DNA from: Trichostrongylus colubriformis
Taxonomy: Eukaryota; Nematoda; Chromadorea; Rhabditida; Trichostrongylidae
Direction: 5' to 3'
Length of the DNA: 64,000 nucleotides
NCBI GenBank assembly: GCA_963978905.1
Contig: OZ022256.1
Location: forward strand, 49,462,001-49,526,000
Part shown: positions 1 through 10,764 of the stretch, piece after piece
Layout: each line of letters starts with the position of its first letter
How positions within the stretch are numbered: position 1 is the first letter of the stretch
Made by a program: the position numbers and the translations under genes
The notes under the pieces: model-generated
Databases searched by the model: none
What the model was told of the DNA's origin: nothing
What the model saw: the letters and a program-made list of their open reading frames with translations, nothing else

Positions 1-1236
1 ACATTGTTCCCTTCATCTTTCGACAAACCTTATATATGTTTTCGATAGAGCTTTTTTTGGTCTATGAAATGATTCTATCCGTTTTTCGATTACTTCGACT
101 GCCTGATATTTATGAGGCTTGGAAATGAAGTAAGCTGAAGGCAAAAAATTGGCACTTGCGCACCTCATCTTTCTCGTCTGCCATCGAGACCAAAAAATGT
201 ATGTGTATATGTTTCGATAGAGCTTTTTCAGCTCTACAGAATGGTACTACCTATTATTCGAATCGCTCAAGTTTTTACAAATTTTAAGACTCAGAAATGC
301 AGTACTCGCAAAAGTGTGCACCTTGGTTATCCTCTCTTCCTCGCTTACCATCGAGATTGGAGAAGGTGTGCATATATGCATTTGATAGAGTTTTCTTTGC
401 TCTACAAGATGATACCACTCCTTGTTTGCATCCTCTCATATTTTAGCATGTTGGGATAAGCTTCCACCTGTTTTTCAATTCAAGATTGAAATTTTTGACA
501 TTTTTTAGATCATTTAAAAGTCGACAAAATCGAGCATTTTTGACACCATGTGACGAAAATGCTCGATTTCGTCGACTATTAAATGATCTAAAAAAATGAC
601 AGAAATTGATTCGAACGAAAATCGTAAACACTATCTTGTAGAGCAAGAAGAGCTCTATCGAATATTGGAGAGCACTCTGCCAAAAAAATCCATATTCATT
701 ATGCAATCATGAATTGAAAAACAGGTGGAAGCTTATCCCAACATGCTAAATATGAGAGGATGCAAACGAGGAGTGCTATCATCTTGTAGAGCAAAGAAAG
801 CTCTATCGAATGCATATATGCACACCTTCTCCAGTCTCGATGGTAGGCGAGGAAGAGAAGATAACCAAGGTGCACATTTTGCGAGTACTGCATTTCTGAG
901 TCTCAAAAACAGCAAAAAGCTGAGCGATTCGAATAATGGGTAGTACCATTCTGTAGAGCTGAAAAAGCTCTATCGAAACATATACACAGACATTTTTTGG
1001 TCTCGATGGTAGACGAGAAAGATGAGGTGCGCAAGTGCCAATTTTTTGCCTTCAGCTTACTTCATTTCCAAGCCTCATAAATATCAGGCAGTCGAAGTAA
1101 TCGAAAAACGGATAGAATCATTTCATAGAGCAAAAAAAGCTCTATCGAATACATATATAAGCTTTGTCGAAAGATGAAGGAAACAATGTGAAAAACGAGG
1201 TTGAAAAAAACCGCAAGGACTTATTCCCCAACCCAA
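1..1236. mobile_element. Giant palindromic foldback element (copy 1, cut by window start)
   Basis: The left arm (about 1-545) and right arm (about 556-1236) are inverted copies that meet at a short loop near 546-555 between GTCGAC-containing arms. The right end is CCCAA followed by TA (1237-1238), like the ends of the second copy at 47422-48450, so a TA-targeting (Tc1/mariner-type) origin is likely. The left terminus lies outside the window. A piece at about 590-715 in the right arm has no counterpart in the left arm, so the left arm carries a deletion of roughly 110 bp. Within the arms a small hairpin, TCGATAGAGC facing GCTCTACA, recurs every 150-170 bp. Short ORFs here are mirror images of one another and are not genes. 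Confidence 0.85.
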
Positions 1237-2277
1237 TATATGCTAATCCACCATACTACCGAAACCCCTTTAGCCGTTCCCCATTCTGACACTGGTATAT
1301 TTACCATGGCTTATAGCACTCAGATTACCACGCGTTGAGCCAGTTGGCCAATATCGGCATCAAAGCGTGCGGCGGTGCTCATAGTGAAAGAATTTGCGTT
1401 TCTAGCAGATTGTGGAATTTGCGGAAAACATCAGTATCGATGGGAGAATTGCTGAATCTGCGTTTTTGTGGAATTGTCAAAACAGTGGAAGAGATTGGCT
1501 ATCAGTGTCGATCCGATTGGGTGTGGAAATGCATATTCGTGGAAATGCAGAATTGAGGACTTTTCAATTCTCTAATGATCTCCTCACTTCGGAACATGGA
1601 AATCGATACGTATCTAATCCCTTTCCGCACAATTTTGCATTTCCACAGAAACGCTAATTCTGCAGTTCTCCAGATCCATACAATCTTAATTATTTTCAGC
1701 AGATTCTCGCCACTAGGAACACTGCCTGGAGGCGGAAGCGTTTGTAACTTTTCGCATTGCAGCGAAAATCAGCAGCTAACAAAAATCAAAAATCGATCAT
1801 TTGAAGCTCTTCTGATGAAACATTTCAGCAGAATTCGAGTATCGATCAACGTACTGGGGATCAACAAAGCCTTCTCAAGGGGGCCTCAATCTCGGAAACG
1901 ATAAAGTTGCCGCGTTACAAAAGAGACTTTGTGAAAGAGACAAGCGGTAGAGGACGATAGAAAGCGAGAGTGAGTGATAAGAAACGAGAATTTCCTACAA
2001 CGAGTGATAGGCCGCAAAAGTTGAAGGCAATGATCTGTGTTGAATTAGAATTGACCAGGTGACTGAAGGCGATAACAGGCGACAGTACGCGGCCGCAACT
2101 GAATTTGGTGAAATCAGTAGTCGACGATGGGCGACACTGAGCCTCAACCTCACTGCCATTAACCTAGCGGCCGAAAATGAGATTGTAACAAAAGTAATGC
2201 ATGGTTCTTATAGGGCGAACGTCATCCCGAAGACTGGCTGCGTGGCTTATAAGTCAAATCAAGCTTTGAGGAGTGAA
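1237..2277. other. Intergenic, no gene seen
   Basis: No supported gene. The part at 1749-1795 (a CGAAAATCAGCAGCTA block) is shared with the foldback element at 55442-55708, so a fragment of that repeat family lies here. Short open frames between 1335 and 1904 overlap each other in different frames and have no recognisable domain. Confidence 0.5.

Positions 2278-2322
<45 letters not shown>
2278..2322 (+). repeat. (AAT)n microsatellite
   Basis: About 15 uninterrupted AAT units. AAT-rich sequence resumes immediately to the right of the mariner relic (3198-3225), so the transposon appears to have landed inside a longer AAT-rich tract. Confidence 0.95.
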
Positions 2323-2341
2323 TCTGATAAATTTAATAATA

Positions 2342-3197
2342 TTAGGTTGAACCATAATTTCTGTTACATTTTGACGAAAAATTTCAAATTTATTTTTCTT
2401 AATTTGTGTCTAACTTCAGTCAACAAAATATGTACCATTATAATCAACAATATAATGCCAGCGAATAGGGAGATGACAGATGCCTTGCTTATAGAAGTCT
2501 GGGGATTTCTGGTTGAAGAAAGTCTGGAGGTCGATTTTGAGATCATCCTCATCATTGAACTGCCGTCCGTCAGGGAATTGGGTCAGAGATAGGAATAGGT
2601 GGTAGTCAGTTGGGGCCATGCCCGGAGATTACGGTGGACGGGGGAGCTTCGTTTAACCAAGGTCCTGGAACCTTTGACACGCCGACTTTGCCACATGTGG
2701 GTGAGCGTTGTCGTGAAGGAAGAAGTCTTGGTCCATTTTTCCGGCAAGTTTTGCCGCTCCGGTGTCCAATTGCCTGCAGTAGAGATCGGCAGTGGCTGTC
2801 GTGTTGAATGGTAACAGTTTCCTATTTTTTTGAAAATTTTCAAAAAAAAAAAAAGTTTTTTTCTCAATGCAATTTTTTGAAATTTTTCCTGTTCCAATTT
2901 GAGCCGATCGAGCCATCGGGCTACTGCCATATGAGAGACAGTACCTGGGTCCATCGACTGGTTAATTTTGTTAGTGGCCTCGCATGCTGAGGAACCGAGA
3001 CGGTGTTCGTGAATTTCGCACCTTTCGCGATATTGCCGTAAATTCACTGCTTGTTGAAGCCATAGAGAATATGAATGTGTTAATCAGTAGTCCTTTTCAC
3101 TCGCTTTATATACCCCCCACTACCAAATGTTCCAGAAGCTTCCACAGTTTTCCACAAGAAAAATAAAAAGTGTAACAGAAATTATGGTTCAACCTAA
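2342..3197 (-). mobile_element. Mariner-family transposon, internally deleted
   Basis: Both ends carry the same 26-bp inverted repeat, beginning TTAGGTTGAACC and continuing ATAATTTCTGTTAC, and each end is flanked by TA, the standard mariner target duplication. At 856 bp it is shorter than a typical full mariner of about 1.3 kb. The minus strand holds broken transposase reading frames. It cannot be autonomous. Confidence 0.93.
2416..3047 (-). pseudogene. Mariner transposase remnant
   Basis: From 3047 downwards the minus strand encodes a piece of the N-terminal helix-turn-helix region (EATNKIN...TVSHMAVARW). After a lysine/phenylalanine-rich disrupted stretch, C-terminal catalytic pieces follow in other frames: DNAHPHVA, which carries the second acidic catalytic residue, and APTDYHLF, the hallmark after the third catalytic position. 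The usual SPD before APTDYHLF reads SPG, so the third acidic residue appears lost. Frameshifts and a missing central part of the DDD domain make this a dead copy. Confidence 0.85.
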
Positions 3198-4253
3198 TAA
3201 TAATAGCAGAAATAATAAAAGACAATAATTATGTAAAACTAATAGCAAGAATGGACTATGTGTATAGATAAGGAAAAGAAGTTTCAAGGGAATAGTAAAC
3301 TGTTAGCCACAGAAGCTGTTAACGACCGCACTGGGAGCTACAAGTGATATTTATGCGAGCATCTATGGGAAGGAGCGACAGCGGACGACATTGGGCGACA
3401 GTGGGCGACAGAAGCGAACAGTAAATGAATAGCGTGCAAAAGGTGGCAAATCATATTGACTCTTTATTAATGAGCGACAAGGAGCGACGTTGTAAGTTCC
3501 ACTGTACGACACAACTTTATAAAAAGCGAATGGGCGGCAAGTCTGAACTGAGCTATGTAAGTAACGGAAAAAGGGATTGCAGAATGGCAGCCAGCCGAAA
3601 TTACCCGAGCAGCCATAACCGTGCAACATTGCGAGGCAGCCATCGTGCATCAATCAAAAAAACAATATTATGCGTGGCAGATGTGATGCAAGCATTGAAG
3701 GGCTCCGTCAGTGGTGCTGCACTGCCAAGGCGTTTTCGACTTTCTTTTGAAGTGAATTTGAAGAAATCGATCATGAAATTCCATGTATCTAACTTTCTTA
3801 GAATCATTCTCTTAGATACAATACATGAACAGAAGACGGAAGGAACCGAATATTTTCTTTTAGTTGAATTAGAAATAGCAAAACTGGAAGAAGAGCAACC
3901 GGATTGAATCCCCGCCGGCAACATTTGAACAGCCATGGGCGCGCAGAGCGTAGTTCAGATTTTCGCGCCCAATTTTGATTTACCTATCACTCTGCGTCCC
4001 TGACCACGGAACCGTTGCCTCTTTGCTACTAGGACTGCTCGCATCGGACGCCCCATCCCTTCGAACGTCACTTCGAGGAGCTCTATCTCATCCGGATTCG
4101 AATTTTTCTCATGAAATTTCGCATACGGACCTTAGTAAGCAAATACAAGATAAATACACGGGAAACAGGAAAACTCGAGTTCCCGTGGATGATTCCCTTA
4201 ATCTTTTCATTGATCCTGACCACGAGACAAATGGACCTAGTGCTGTATTTCTA
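3198..4253. other. Intergenic with a dispersed repeat
   Basis: The region 3365-3420 contains short tandem GGGCGACA-like units. A 160-codon open frame spans 3425-3907 but has no recognisable domain or splice context. The part at about 3985-4205 is a diverged copy of 60806-60993, sharing GACCACGG, CGGATTC and ACAGGAAAACTC blocks in the same order. Confidence 0.45.
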
Positions 4254-4943
4254 TTAGGTTGATCGAAAAGTTTTGATAGGGTTGAGATTTTTTTCTATTT
4301 TATTTTACAACTCAGCGAGTAATGCAGGCTAATCAACAATATAATAACCATCGTTAGTTATAACATTGTCCCACCCAACGGGCAGGTCAGCGATTCTCTT
4401 CTCCCAGAATTAGGAGGATTAGGGTCAAAGAAGTCATCGACCACTTGTCCAAGGTGGTCATAGTTAACGAATTTTTTTTTTGCTAGGAAAGCCTTAGGGG
4501 GCCGGAACAAGCGGTAATCTGAAGGGGCAGTGTCAGGGGAATAGGACGGGTGTGGAACCTTGTCCCAACCTAGCTCTTCCAATTTTGCACGAGTCTCTCA
4601 CATAGGTAAAGAGACCTGTGCAAAATTGGAGGAGCTAGGTTGGGGCACGGTTCCGCATGCACCCTATTCACCTGATACTGCCCCCTCAGATTACCACTTG
4701 TCCCGGCCCCTTGAGACTTTCCTAGCAAAAAAAATTCGTCACCTTAATCCTGTGGTCGGTGACTTCTTTGACTCCTAATCCTCCTAATTCTGGGAGAAGA
4801 AAATCGCTGACCTGCTCTTTAGGTGGGACAATGTTATAACTAACGATGGTTATTATATTGTTGATTAGCCTGCATTACTCGCTGAGTTGTAAAATAAATG
4901 GAAAAAAAATCTCAACCCTATCAAAACTTTCCCATCAACCTAA
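4254..4943. mobile_element. Palindromic mariner-derived MITE (copy 1)
   Basis: TA-flanked element of 690 bp whose two halves are inverted copies meeting near 4600. The ends share TTAGGTTGAT and AAGTTTTGATAGGGTTGAG. Each arm encodes, in opposite directions, the same mariner transposase C-terminal stretch (minus strand: ELGWDKVPH and SPDTAPSDYRLF; plus strand: ELGWGTVPH and SPDTAPSDYHL). The element is therefore a head-to-head dimer of the 3' part of a mariner transposon, not a normal deletion derivative. A near-identical copy lies at 14925-15605. Confidence 0.92.
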
Positions 4944-6261
4944 TATAAATTGCTTTTGTCATAGTGTTTATTAATTTTACCCGTCTTCATGAAGATTCTG
5001 ACAATCTTCCGAAAAATTCGAACAGCTGGGCTATAGGGCTTGCGGTGGAGGGGGAAGACACATCTAAGCATCTTGGAGGAATCTCTGAGGGGACAATCTG
5101 CAAAATCAGGCATAAACTTTTGCCTAAAGCTCAGTGAAGGAAAAAAGAAGTACCTTTTCCTTTCTAGGCTCAAGAAAAATAATGGCCAAAAAGTGGAATA
5201 GTGGAATGCTCCCTTCCCCCCTCCCTTCGATAGTACCCTCCGATGCGACATGACAACGGATTCACAGATATACCTTTTCAAAGATATGTTCCCTCAAAAA
5301 TAAAAGGGCAGGCTATCATGGTCTAATTAACCGGGCCACTCATGGGATACCTTTATGACTGAACATCGGGGGTAATGACCATTGACCAGTACCCAGCTCA
5401 TCATGAACCCTATCAGTTCACATAAACCCTACCAGGCCAACGAAAAGCCCATGAAAAAAAAAACAAAAGTCTCAAAGAGGATGACTCAAGGGAATGTAAT
5501 CTTTGGCAGCGTAAATGATGTTGTGGCTGAGTAGGCGTTTATTCACGTGCATGAACGAACAAAATAACACGACGAACGGATACTGGGACGACGCGACGAC
5601 TTATGGAGACAAGCTAAAGCGATTGCGAATTTGCTGACGGCGTTTTGTCAAAACAGCACGCCAGCCACCCACTCATTCACGCCTCTCACCATACCACAAA
5701 CCCAATCGCAGCACCTACTTGACCTCCTCGTGTGAGATAATTCGATCAAGAAGCCAGTGTGGGAAAAATCGAGCCGACACGGTCAAGGACAAGCTGCTGA
5801 TCGGATTTGTGAATGGAAGCATCATATGCACAAGTGAAATGAAGAGAGGATTTTATTGTAAAATATGGAAAAGAAAGCGTTATGAGGACGTCCCGATAAC
5901 GACAACGTAATATGGTAACAAGTTGGTGAATTGATGAAAATCCTGCTTCGGACTTTGGGGTTAAACTCCGAGTGAACTTCCGAGTGAACCTCCATCTACC
6001 TGACAAAAGTGGAGAAGTTTGCAACCTTCTGTAGAAAAGCTATCGTACGTGGTCTCTCATCCCCACCTAAATGAATGAAACAACTCATTAAAATAAGACC
6101 CCTGCCGAGGATGTTTCAGTGCAACCTTGACCGTGGAGAGGAGTCCGACTATAAAAATAAGACTGGACACTGCAAGCCGTAAGTATTCTCAGCATCGACA
6201 CCCAGGGTAAAGGGATCCCAGAGGCAGGGAATAAGAGAAACTAAGCAGTAAATGAAATGAG
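4944..6261. other. Intergenic, repeat fragments
   Basis: No supported gene. The stretch 5135-5235 (CTTTTCCTTTCTAGGCTCA followed by a CTCCCTTC-rich tract) resembles one arm of the GGTGCTATCGC foldback family (for example 25810-25878) and is probably a truncated copy. A 63-codon frame at 5719-5910 has no recognisable features. Confidence 0.4.
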
Positions 6262-6463
6262 GGTGCTATCGCATAGGGGGGGGGGGGCATATCACTATTG
6301 GACATTATTTTTACCTAAAGAGGGAAGGAACCCTCCTTTCTTCCGCTGAGGCTCAGGCAAAAACAGACGCCTGAGAATGCAGATTGATCCTTAAAAGGAC
6401 CCTTCCAAATGCTTAGTTGTGCACCTTTTCATAAGATCCCCCTCCCCTCATTGCGATAGCACC
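6262..6463. mobile_element. Foldback MITE, GGTGCTATCGC family (copy 1)
   Basis: The inverted ends GGTGCTATCGCA and TGCGATAGCACC are bounded by a perfect 8-bp direct duplication, GAAATGAG (6254-6261 and 6464-6471). The interior is non-coding and includes a 12-G run at 6276-6287. Related copies lie at 18017-18721 and 25660-25878. An 8-bp duplication suggests a hAT- or P-type transposase acted in trans; the superfamily is not settled. Confidence 0.88.
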
Positions 6464-9400
6464 GAAATGAGCACCTAGATCAAAAAAAATTAGAAAAATC
6501 AAGAAAACATCCAACAAATCGGGACCTCTGAAAACCAGGACAAATCCTACAGCCTGAGACACCACAATGCCTTCAAACCTTTTAGTAGGATTCATTTCAC
6601 TAGGCTCAGAAGCTGGCCAACCAGGTCCCGGAACTCACCGAAGCCCAAAACAGAGCCTGTAGCTTACCCCGTACTCTCTAGGTGACGGAGTATGTGGAAT
6701 ATCTTTCCTACCAGTTGGGTTCGTACATAAGGCATGGCGCATCCCAAAGTCTGATCAACGCCGAGCTCTAGTGGACAAATATGGGTTACCTGAAAGTCGT
6801 TGTGTAGCACTAAGAAATTGCCAGAAGCCCTCACCACTGAGCAGACGACGTCTTAAAGAGGCTGTTTACTTTCTCAGTGATCATTTTCTAAGCTAAAAAC
6901 GCCTGTGGGAATATATTATGCACTTTCACCGGTCACGAGTGCATGAAAGCCGCTGAATATGACTATTGTCGTCTTTGCTTTGGGAGCGTACTCTGGTGCT
7001 AATGGAGAATCCACCATCAGAAGTCCAAGATCCTCATATGGAAAGCTGGGGTAAAGCCAGAGAAAAGTCCAAGACTCTAGTATGGGAAGCTGGCGTAATG
7101 CCAACGGATCAGCTGTCTCTTCCTAATTATACGCTGCCGACTAATGAGAAGAGCTAACGCCATCAATACTGCCTTGAAACGTAAGTAGACCGACGAGACC
7201 TTGTCATTTCCTGACCACGTCAAAGGTTGGAAATGAGATTCCGTCGGGCACAAAACGGCCTCGACAAGCCGGCCACACATCGTTTTCAGGTTTCAGGGGC
7301 AAGACTGACTAAAAATCACTTGAAAAAATCTGACTGAAAACTTCGAAAAACCGGACAGTACGTAATACTCAGGTATACCTCATCAAAATGATTAAAAAAC
7401 AACTGAATACGAAATTGGAAACGGACGAAGAATTGATTGAAGGACAGGCGTCATGGTAGAATCTTCGGTCAATCGCCCACGGGAGCAATTGGGGGCTGGG
7501 GGGGGGGGGGGGGGGGGGTGGAGGAAAACAGTGACATGACTATCGACCTTTCTCCTAGGTCACAGCATGAGCTGGATAATCGTGCAGACGGCTCTTTCAT
7601 GAACGTGAGCGTATGTCATTTTTGTTTAAAAAAGTTTATAATCTCCATAATCTTGTCTATTTTTGTCATATTTTTCGAAGGGGTCATTTTTACGTTTCCA
7701 GGGAGGAGCCAATTATTGCATTACACACGTCCTTAAGTCCTACTTTTTATAATTTAATCCGATTGAGACTAATTCGTGGTAATTCGGTCGACCGTTGAAA
7801 ATTACGCAGCGAACACCAGAAGTAAAAATATCAGGTAATAGGGAACAAAGTTTCGAGAAATGAAGTAGTCACCAAATTGAAGATGGGGTCCTTACTCTTC
7901 CTCTTGATTCTGTAGCGCACACTTTTGCAGAAGCGCACACAGAATCGATCAGTGCTACGTCGATCTGCAATGTGTCGCGGTGATACGCATCACATGTCAT
8001 CCTCGCTTATGGGGGGAGCTAGATCGCAAGGAATATCCGCCGACGATTTCTTGAAGATAGTGATAGTAGTAATGTGGGTAATGAAATCACCTAAACTGTG
8101 TCACGCAAACGAAAGCTAGGAGTCGAAGAAGACTATATGGGGCGAATTTTGCGATGAGAAATATTGCCCCGGGCTTTATAAGAGGTGTCTTCTTCAACAG
8201 CGGCCACTCGTTTTATCCCAGCCCGCCAATTTTTTTGACCGACCCGCCCCTTTAGCCATTAAACTGCGGGAAGGGGGTACAAATTATTGGGTTTTTGACC
8301 GTGCATTCCGTTTTTCTTCACTTTCATACTATTGAACCCGACGACTTTCATAATAATGATTTTTTCATATTTGGCCCGAATTACTCCTATCACTGCTTTT
8401 ATGGAATTAAAACGCGTTTTCTCACAGCATCGGTGTCTTCTTCAGTCCCTAACGTTCGTTTGCATTAATCCCTGCTTGTGAATGATGGGTAGCTAAAATA
8501 GATCTTTGAAAAAAATTCAAATTCTGAAAAGGTGCTGTGATGAGCTCTGCGCTTCACAATGTGAGCTAAGCGCTGTGGAAATTCCTATCATTTTCAAACC
8601 AAGGGTACGGTAACACGCTTCCCCAGTTTCTTCCCTTGGGAGCCCTATTTTGACGTGGGATCAAACTTGTTATCCGGAGCACACATCCTGTGACGTCTGG
8701 ATTGTCAACCATATCCGCGCTACTTCGCGCATCTGTTTGTCAACTGGAATTCCCACTTGTTTTTCACAATTTCAGCACACAACCGACGCGGATCTCATTT
8801 ATTTCATTGCGTGTCTGTCTGTGTGTGTACGTCATGCGGAAAATCGTGCTCAAACCGAGACCAAGTGCTCATCGTGATGGCTTCGAGCTGTCTGGACTCA
8901 ATTGCTGTGCCAATTTCGGCTATGCCAGCAGAATTTGCAAAACTGCATCCACAACTGAAAAAGTCTGTCAATAGTAAATATGCAGTGGAATGCCAAATGA
9001 TGCTGAAAGCCCCATTCAACCAAGACAATTATCCAGCAATCAATATAATACAGCGATAAACAACAACAAATTTCAATGAGCGTGGACTGTGTTTCAGTAA
9101 TCACTCCCTTTGCAGTGGGTGGGATCACCAGCACAGAGCACAGCCGATATCAAGGGCAGCGTCCACGGATGAAAACTGCACAACAATTTTGATAAAAAAA
9201 TCGATATCAAGCCCTCATCTTTCACTATGGTAGAAATTTATGTGTATTCTTGAATTATGCGAAGGCTGGATTTCATATGAAAATTGAGTTCTCCCAGAAA
9301 AGTAGAGGTGGATGGTCAAAACGGAATGCAAAGGTGGAAGCATAGAACTTTATCGCTCTTCTTATTGCCATTCCTTACAATCACTTCCGTCCGTAGCTTG

Positions 9401-10406
9401 ATTTATTGCAAAAATGCTGCTAGAATTATGCCTATTCAAGTGTAATTCAGGTGGTTTGTTTGATATAACAAGAGCGTACATTATTTTATGTGTACTACTT
9501 TATATGACATATTATGTACATAAATCATGTCACACACATGTACCGCGAATGCCAAAAAAAATTTTCAACCCCACTTTAGCCAAGCTTCAGCGGAGTCCGA
9601 CAAGATGTTTCCATCTCCAAATTCAAGAGCACATCTCATACTGTCACTGAACTCCGTGAGAGCCTTCTGCACAGGCAGGAACGAGAGCTTGTTCCGGGTG
9701 AACAAGATGTGTCACCTCAACTGGGCAAAATCCGAAATTTCGTCGCCCTCGTTCACTACCGTGCTAAGATCCGTTCAGTCTGGGTACCTAAGGGGATTCA
9801 CATTGGGTGGTGTTCCTGAACATTCTGTCTTTTTCACGTTCCCAGCGCCCTTCTTTCCAAGAAACAGAACGTGCCGTTACCACTGAAACCCCTCCGGAAG
9901 CAGGTTTGAGGCATGAAAAATGACACTTCGTATCATAGCAGCGTTGTCCGAGCAGCAGGGGCTCAGTGACACCCACGAACCGAAGGACCAATCCTTAGAA
10001 AGCTTCCCACAAAAAATCTACCGCGGAATGGCCCCCTGTTTTAAGTGGACCTTGATACCGTTGGTGCTCTGAAGCCCGACTGCGCCGACTGAAGGCTCCG
10101 ATAAAGGTAAAAGTATTGGGTATCAGCTTGCTCCTATTTCTAGAGGAGCATTTCGGGAACATTTGGATCCGATTTATTTATCTCTTTCGCTTCCCTATGT
10201 TTTGTATACTTGGCGGATGTGAGCCGCGAGCAGAATCACTTTTTTTTACACCTTGTATACTAGTCATTATATAAACTGAAGTAAAAAATTTAGCATAAAT
10301 TTATTGCCAAATGAGTGTTGAAGGGTTCAACACTTATGTAAGGACCTTCAGATGGATGATACAAGGAACACCACCAATGTGTGAGCGGCACTATCTGGGG
10401 CGGGTT
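6464..10406. other. Gene-poor interval
   Basis: I see no supportable gene. A SINE 3'-tail fragment (GGCGCATCCCA followed by GATCAACGCC) lies at 6732-6762. A frame at 9580-9821 stays open for about 80 codons without a start or a good splice site and has no recognisable domain. Other short frames overlap one another on both strands. Confidence 0.45.
7498..7518 (+). repeat. Poly-G tract (21 G)
   Basis: An uninterrupted run of 21 G, the longest homopolymer seen in this window. It is not inside a recognised transposon. Such tracts can form G-quadruplexes and in nematodes need a FANCJ-type helicase (DOG-1) for stable replication (family knowledge). Confidence 0.97.
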
Positions 10407-10764
10407 CAGGGTACACTGGGAGTAGAGGATTCCTCGACAAGGGGGTCGTATTTGATAGGCACGATGGGGGTCCTAACTAGAGAGGTCAGCAATGGTCCCA
10501 GGCGCGATGATAAGCGAAACGTATCGTCTTCAGCTGGCCCGGTTAGATTAGAAAATGTGATTGAATTTGAGTGATCAGCACAAAATTACAATAATGAAAT
10601 ACTTAGGAATACCATGCAATCGGCAGTAGTTGTTGATACTGTAGAGGTTATGTAGATGCTGGAAGGGGGGGGGGGGGGGGGGAGGAGGGTCGTACATGGG
10701 TCCCCGTTGAGGGGGGAGGGCCGTACTGGAGCGGCCATTTTCCTCAAAGCCTGGGTGTGCCCTG
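10407..10764. mobile_element. hAT-type non-autonomous element (copy 1)
   Basis: The left end is CAGGGTACACTGGGAG and the right end is CCTGGGTGTGCCCTG. The flanks GGCGGGTT and GGCGGGGC match at 6 of 8 positions, consistent with an aged 8-bp hAT target duplication. Near the right end lies an 18-G run (10665-10682), followed by GCGGCCATTTTCCTC shared with the other copies. No coding content. Confidence 0.85.

Noticed and set aside
2059..2592. 177-codon plus-strand open frame, the longest in the window
   Set aside because: It runs through the AAT microsatellite (poly-Asn) into the mariner relic, whose real coding direction is minus.
3425..3907. 160-codon plus-strand open frame
   Set aside because: One frame of this length is expected by chance in 64 kb of six-frame sequence; minus-strand frames overlap it, and no domain, splice context or poly(A) signal supports it.
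9580..9821. Eighty-codon open stretch with protein-like composition
   Set aside because: No start, no clear splice sites, no recognised motif; another frame is open over the same bases.
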